A DNA stretch of 64,000 bases from Synanceia verrucosa. Taxonomy: Eukaryota > Chordata > Actinopteri > Perciformes > Synanceiidae. Location: assembly GCA_029721515.1 (NCBI GenBank), contig CM056553.1, positions 6,454,349 to 6,518,348 of the forward strand, read 5' to 3'. The stretch's first letter is position 1, and each line of letters starts with the position of its first letter. Below, one piece after another: positions 59,346-64,000 of the stretch. A model generated the notes under the pieces. That model was not told the origin of the DNA and searched no databases. It worked only from the letters and a program-made list of their open reading frames with translations. Made by a program: the position numbers and the translations under genes.

Positions 59346-59530
59346 AGTTGTTTCAGCACCACGGACAGATGTGTTTGCTGTATGCAGATGGTGTTGCAGT
59401 GCTGGACGTAGAACTGGTACAACATCTACAGATCTATAGAGAAATAGACAGAAAATCTGTAAAGAGCTCTTTCTAATGCTCTTTGTGCTGTGTTCTTATA
59501 ATGTGAATGCTCTAATAATAAATAATAAAA
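59346..59530 (+). other. Possible 3' terminal exon with poly(A) signal
   Basis: An acceptor-like GTCAACAG precedes 59346. One frame reads HHGQMCLLYADGVAVLDVEL, then VQHLQIYREIDRK, and stops at 59476. Two AATAAA signals follow at 59517 and 59524. It could be the last exon of the candidate at 57431-58796. Not recognised. Confidence 0.25.
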
Positions 59531-61379
59531 GCAGCCTTTGGTGTGAAACAACCTTATACTCTTGTTGCTGTTTAGCCATTCTGAGGCTATTGTATGGTTA
59601 AGTCAATTTCATTTTATGAAAGAGAACTATATAATATACATAAAAGATCTATAGACCGTCTGTTATAATGCATGTCCTCCCCACCCCTCCTGCTAATATG
59701 ACAATGGACTGAGGTGAACTAAAGTTATGTAAGTTAATATCTAGCAGCAGTTACTTAGGTGAGTTAATAGACACAAAACAATTAAAAGGTCACTAGAAAA
59801 CTGCTTGTAATTATTTGGCTTTATTGCACTATTATTATACTATTATTATTATTGCATTATCAGTATACACTAGATATTAAATACGTTGTTTTGTTTAGTG
59901 CACCTTGTGATATAAAAATAAATAACAGCGACCTATGTTGCTGCTCTAAATCCAGAACTCAAGTCAATTTGTCCAAGCTATTCCTGTAATTCTGCAAATA
60001 ACAATGCTCTTCAGTGGATTATTTAAAAGCATTGTGTTTTTCAAGTCTCCTACATGTTTGCTTTGGCAGCTGCACAGATGCAGTGCTTTTACGTGGCTGT
60101 GTTGTTTGTGCGTCACGTCTCTCCGTCCTGTGAGTCCCTTGAGCTGCATGGCCATTCCTTTCTCGCTGCACGTAGCCGCTAATGACAGCACTGTAACGCT
60201 GCCAGAGTCTTCACAGATTGAATATCCTCAAGCCAGGCAAAGCTGTCATTGACAAAGTGACTGAGTGAGTGTGTGCCTACGTGTGTATGCCTTTTGCCTT
60301 CTATAACCATGTTGCCTTGACAACCACGCCTCTGTGTTCTTTGTCCTTTGTCACTGTACAGAGCGGTAACGGGTGAAGTCATTCGTCTGATCAAGGTTGT
60401 GCACAAGCACCAGATGAGAAGACAAGCGCAGAAAGTATCAGCTGAAAATTCTGCATTTTACTTTAGCATTTAACATGGCTGGGTGCCTAAAAACTGCATC
60501 ATATTTGATGCTATCCTTTCATGACATTTATGAATGTCACATATAGGACTCCCTGGTGTTTTGTTTTCTAGCTTCTGTCGCTTCGTGGGGAGGCTGGTGC
60601 GTCTTTAGGGCCCCATGTCCCTCTAATCTAAGACAAAAAAGGAAGCAAGATGGTAGGGAGTGCCTCCAGCAAGTAACAGAAGAGGAAGTAGTCAGAAGTG
60701 GCCACTAGCAAATTGGAGGGTGACATATGTCGGTTAAAGAGAACATCCCAGAGAGACGACGTGACATTTGCATGGAGCAGATCGAGGTTTGGTTGCGCAG
60801 GGCGATCAGCTCAGTGTGGCTGCTGTTCAAGGTTATGTTGCTTTTTGTCATATTTTGTGATACTTTGCAGCTATTCTGCATATTTTAATAGTTTGCACGT
60901 ATTAGTGGTAAGGTGAGCAGATGCCAAAAAGCCACATGTGGGACAGACAGGACGTTTGTGTTGGACAATGTGGGACATGCTACAGTGATGCTGGGGGTAG
61001 TTTAGACTGTGATGTGTCCATCTAACCCTAAAAAAACTGAACTTAACGGCTCAGTTTTCAAGTAGTGAACGTGGATGGGAGCGGCGTTCACTCTAGTGAG
61101 AATGAACAGCAGGAACTGTTGACGTTCATTTGAAAACGCTCGTGATAGAAAGATGTTTTCAGGTTTTATGACAACGTTTTATGACAAACATTATGACAGT
61201 CACTGTGACAGTCCAGTATGGCTGATGCAGAAGCCAGTGTTACAGAGCACTTGGCGGAGTTTTATGAACTAACGCCACAGAGACAGTCCAGTGTCCCTAT
61301 CAAAATAAAATAAAAACGTATCACGCAGCCAGCCCGTACCACAGTAGGCCTACATGTAATTTTATAAGAAAGGAAATCG
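59531..61379. other. Gene-poor stretch
   Basis: A 60362-60474 frame after a TGTACAG acceptor reads AVTGEVIRLIKVVHKHQMRR and more before a stop, but there is no other support. Nothing else was recognised. Confidence 0.35.
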
Positions 61380-61464
61380 TCTTGTTTTCTCTAATATATT
61401 TATAATTGCTCTTTAATACGGCAGAATACTCTATTACTAAAATATTCAATAACTGCAGCCCTAC
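61380..61464 (-). repeat. hAT-like terminal fragment
   Basis: On the minus strand it begins TAGGGCTGCAGTTATTGAAT, a hAT-type end. The other end was not found. Confidence 0.4.
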
Positions 61465-61670
61465 TTCTTTTTATCCTTTCATTCTGGGGCCAGGTTGAAA
61501 AAAAAAATAATTTAATCCATTTTAATCTATTTCCCTTTAAATGGTTCATCATCTATTCATAAAATCCAAAGATCGATCTTTTATCAACCCTGCTAGTCTC
61601 ACGTGATGAGCGTTTAGCGCCGCTTTCCACAGAACAAGATCTCGTGAGACGTTGCCAGTAGTTAAGCAAA

Positions 61671-61963
61671 TATGGCGGAAGCGAGTCCATCTCTCAAGGT
61701 ACCGCCGTCGAGTTTAAAAGCTGATGTTTGGGAGTATTTCGGATTTAACAAGTTGGAAGAAAACGACAAGTTGGACAAAACAAGTAATATGCAAAACATG
61801 CAACGGGGAAGGTAAAATACAGCGGCACTATGACGGATCTCCGCAACCATTTGACGAACCATCACCCAGAAGTGAAATATCCCTGACTAAATCAATATTA
61901 AATTGGATTGGGATCTTGTAATATCGAATCGAATCAGAAAATTGAAATCGATACCCAGTCCTA
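61671..61963 (+). pseudogene. Truncated hAT element with frame-shifted BED zinc finger
   Basis: An ATG in the context TATGGCGGAAG opens a frame with ADVWEYFGFNKLEE, a BED-finger start. Two frameshifts are then needed to reach the VICKTCNGE cysteine pair and the NHLTNHHPEVKYP histidines. The right end reads ATCGATACCCAGTCCTA, a hAT-type terminus. No catalytic domain follows, so it is a dead N-terminal fragment. Confidence 0.6.
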
Positions 61964-62378
61964 CTTCATTCATAAGCTATTCTTGAATGTCACTAAAGAT
62001 GTCCTCAACCACGGCGCATCCAATATGTTTGCTTAATTTGCCTGTGACCTACTCAATTTGAGGTTAGGTGCTCAAAAAGCACTGAAATGGAGATGTTATT
62101 CTAAGCAACAAAAACATACATTACTGTTACAAGACTACTCATTACAATTTTACGCCATGCGACACCACTTGTGTGGGGAGCATTACATTATTCCTGATAG
62201 GTAAAATTAACTAGAGAGTCATGAAAGAACTGAGAAAATAAAAAATAACTAAAAAAAATATACTCAAAAGCTGGCAGGAGAAACCAACTCTGTGTGTTTG
62301 GTGGCAGAGGATTCCCTGCATCGAACCTCACAGCTGGTCTCCTGCTTCACATTAATGCAACAACACATTTTGCTTTAG
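61964..62378. other. Short gene-free spacer
   Basis: AT-rich. Nothing recognised. Confidence 0.4.
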
Positions 62379-62452
62379 CTGTGGAGCAGCTCAGGCAGTA
62401 GAGCACAGCAGTAACACTGCCAGGGTCAGAGGTTTCATTCCCACTAGGATTA
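62379..62452 (+). mobile_element. tRNA-like SINE head of a second type
   Basis: GTGGAGCAGCTCAGGCAGTA and GAGCACAGC resemble a tRNA A-box region (TAGCTCAGNNGGTAGAGCA). GGTCAGAGGTTTCATTCCC resembles the B box and T-arm (GGTTCAATTCC). It differs from the other SINE family in this window. It could also be a decayed tRNA pseudogene. Confidence 0.5.
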
Positions 62453-62700
62453 CACGTGTTCGGTGTTGCCGATTCAACCGTTATCACTTCATTAAATGTG
62501 TGAAATAGTCGTTATAAGCCTCGTAGATGCGGGTCAGAGGGACCAGCTACACCTGCTGTGTTGTCAAAAAGAAACTTAAAACATGAAACGTTGTTTTCAA
62601 CACAAAACAGTTTCGGGGGAAAATATATTTTTGCTGCTGTCGTATTTCTCTAAAGGTCGCCGCCGTCTTCTTTTATTCCTTTTTTCTGTGATCATTCATT

Positions 62701-63020
62701 TTAACTCTTTGAGTACTAGCCTTTTTTTTTTTAAAACAAAGTGCCTTGTGCCAGCGTTTTTTGCCCATTTTCAGTCAAATTTCTAGACCCACAGAATATT
62801 TTGTACTATGTCTCTGAACACACAGAGTAGCTCAAATGAAAGACGAGATGCACTCTTTTATCTTGAAAAAAAGTGTTTGTTTTTACTTTGTTCCATTCTT
62901 GTTTTATCAGAGGTAGAGTCCACTTTCACCAAAATCACCACTTTTTGTCCAGAATTTTTTATTTTTTTTTTTTTTGTTTTACTCTCTAAATGCGATCGTC
63001 TCCACTTCCTGTGTCATATC
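62701..63020 (+). mobile_element. TTAA MITE family P, copy P7, right end lost
   Basis: Starts TTAACTCTTTGAGTACTAGC. It shares GTGCCTTGTGCCAGCGTTTT, TTCCATTCTTGTTTTATCAG and GATCGTCTCCACTTCCTG with P3 and P6. It is cut off before the ACTACA motif. Confidence 0.7.
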
Positions 63021-63616
63021 AAACACCATATGCACCCCTGTAACTTTCAACAGCAAATATATATATATATATGTATATATATATAGTTTTATACAGCATG
63101 GCGGGTGCCGTCATTGACAGGCATTATTTATGAAGTCTTGATTGCGCCGCAAACAGCTAATGACAATGTTATTCATAGTGGATGTGTATAATAGGTTTTG
63201 TGATTAATTCAGGTATGTTACGGTGGTGTAGCATGACAGCATTGTCAGTAATTACATGTGTGAGAATGGCCCACTGTATTTTTTTTACCAGGCTTAAGCA
63301 TTGAGCTGCTGTATTCCCATGGTGTTCATGTTACCATCTAAATGCCCTTATTATGTTGTCCTTTATTGCTTCTCCACTTTGTGTGAGTTCTGTATTGATT
63401 GAAAATATGTGGTTATGCATTTTTTTCTGGGTCAGAATGTCATTAATCACCAAGTACAATAAAAAGTACAGGATTTTTTTTCTCTTGGTGGCACAGAATA
63501 TTTGATATAGTAAGAACTATTGTAAGGATTCAGTTTTTACCCACAATATGCACTAACAGTATGAAAACTGGGAGGTGAAGTGAATAACACTGATGAGCTC
63601 TTCATCATGGTGGATA
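63021..63616. other. Gene-free spacer with TA microsatellite
   Basis: A TA tract lies at 63057-63084. Nothing else recognised. Confidence 0.4.
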
Positions 63617-63697
63617 TACACTCCTGATCAAAATTTTAAGACCAGTTGAAAAATTGCAAGAATTTAAATTTTGTTTTGTCGGATCTTAAGAAGGGTG
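63617..63697 (+). mobile_element. Tc1-like terminal repeat fragment
   Basis: TATACACTCCTGATCAAAAT, TTTAAGACCAGTTGAAAAAT and TGCAAGAATTT match a fish Tc1-like inverted repeat as I remember it. It is cut off at the start of family P copy P8. Confidence 0.55.
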
Positions 63698-63879
63698 AGG
63701 GTGTCATCTCCACTTCCTGCTTTGATCTCTGTGGCATATACTGTCTCTTTATGTCCTGACTACATCTGCCAGAAGCCCCACCATTATTCACATACAGTGT
63801 GAGAGTGTCCTCTTGTGCCTGCTGCCAAAAAACACTTTGACATATATATACTGTATGTCAATGGCACTCAAAGAGTTAA
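63698..63879 (+). mobile_element. TTAA MITE family P, copy P8, left end lost
   Basis: Contains CATCTCCACTTCCTGCTTTG, ACTACATCTGCCAGAAGCC (63759-63777), TCCTCTTGTGCCTGCTGCC and the end GGCACTCAAAGAGTTAA. Confidence 0.7.
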
Positions 63880-64000
63880 GGCTCAGAGCTTTCATAGTCG
63901 AGTGTACAGCCTCGCACTAGCTTCCCGTCAAACTGCCGTGAATCAGACGATCGGTGTCACATTTAACGCGGGTCGGTGTGAAAAATGCCGAGCAGTGTTT

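Noticed and set aside
1..64000. CRISPR arrays, integrons, phage or bacterial operons
   Set aside because: No direct repeats with regular spacers. All recognised genes are intron-containing vertebrate genes.

Overview
This is a vertebrate, almost certainly teleost fish, nuclear genome window. Genes are split by GT-AG introns, the DNA is AT-rich, and it is full of fish-type DNA transposons, MITEs, a tRNA-headed SINE and LINE tails. There are no operons, phage or CRISPR arrays.

The first 20 kb holds four recognisable genes. A class I-like (Adh8-type) alcohol dehydrogenase on the minus strand shows its first five coding exons (2301 down to 1084) and then runs off the left edge. Head to head with it is gar1 (plus, coding 2960-4738, seven coding exons, 220 aa), the H/ACA snoRNP protein. 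Next is a complete class III alcohol dehydrogenase / S-(hydroxymethyl)glutathione dehydrogenase, adh5 (plus, 6003-12712, nine exons, 376 aa). Then comes a complete eIF4E (plus, 15116-19948, seven exons, 214 aa). All four exon structures were read by hand, and all splice phases close. The adh5-eIF4E adjacency matches the vertebrate EIF4E-METAP1-ADH5 block, but METAP1 is not between them here.

From 20 kb to 64 kb no known protein-coding gene could be recognised. At 23.5-24.4 kb there is a promoter-like cluster (CCAAT, CRE, octamer) followed by a plausible first coding exon of an unidentified gene. At 57.4-59.5 kb there are spliced-looking open frames, a 145-bp tandem repeat and a poly(A) signal, which may be an unrecognised gene. 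The rest is gene-poor and dominated by mobile elements.

The mobile elements are the most unusual content. (1) A TTAA-flanked, piggyBac-like MITE family is present in eight copies, most carrying a sequence close to the ZNF143/THAP11 motif. (2) A 791-bp TTAA-flanked element has 240-bp inverted repeats around a 100-codon open frame. (3) A SINE with a tRNA-like head is present in two near-full copies, one head-only insertion nested in a hAT-like element, and one fragment. (4) Two hAT-like elements have perfect 8-bp target duplications and other elements nested inside. (5) A dead Tc1-like copy ends only 105 bp before the eIF4E start codon.
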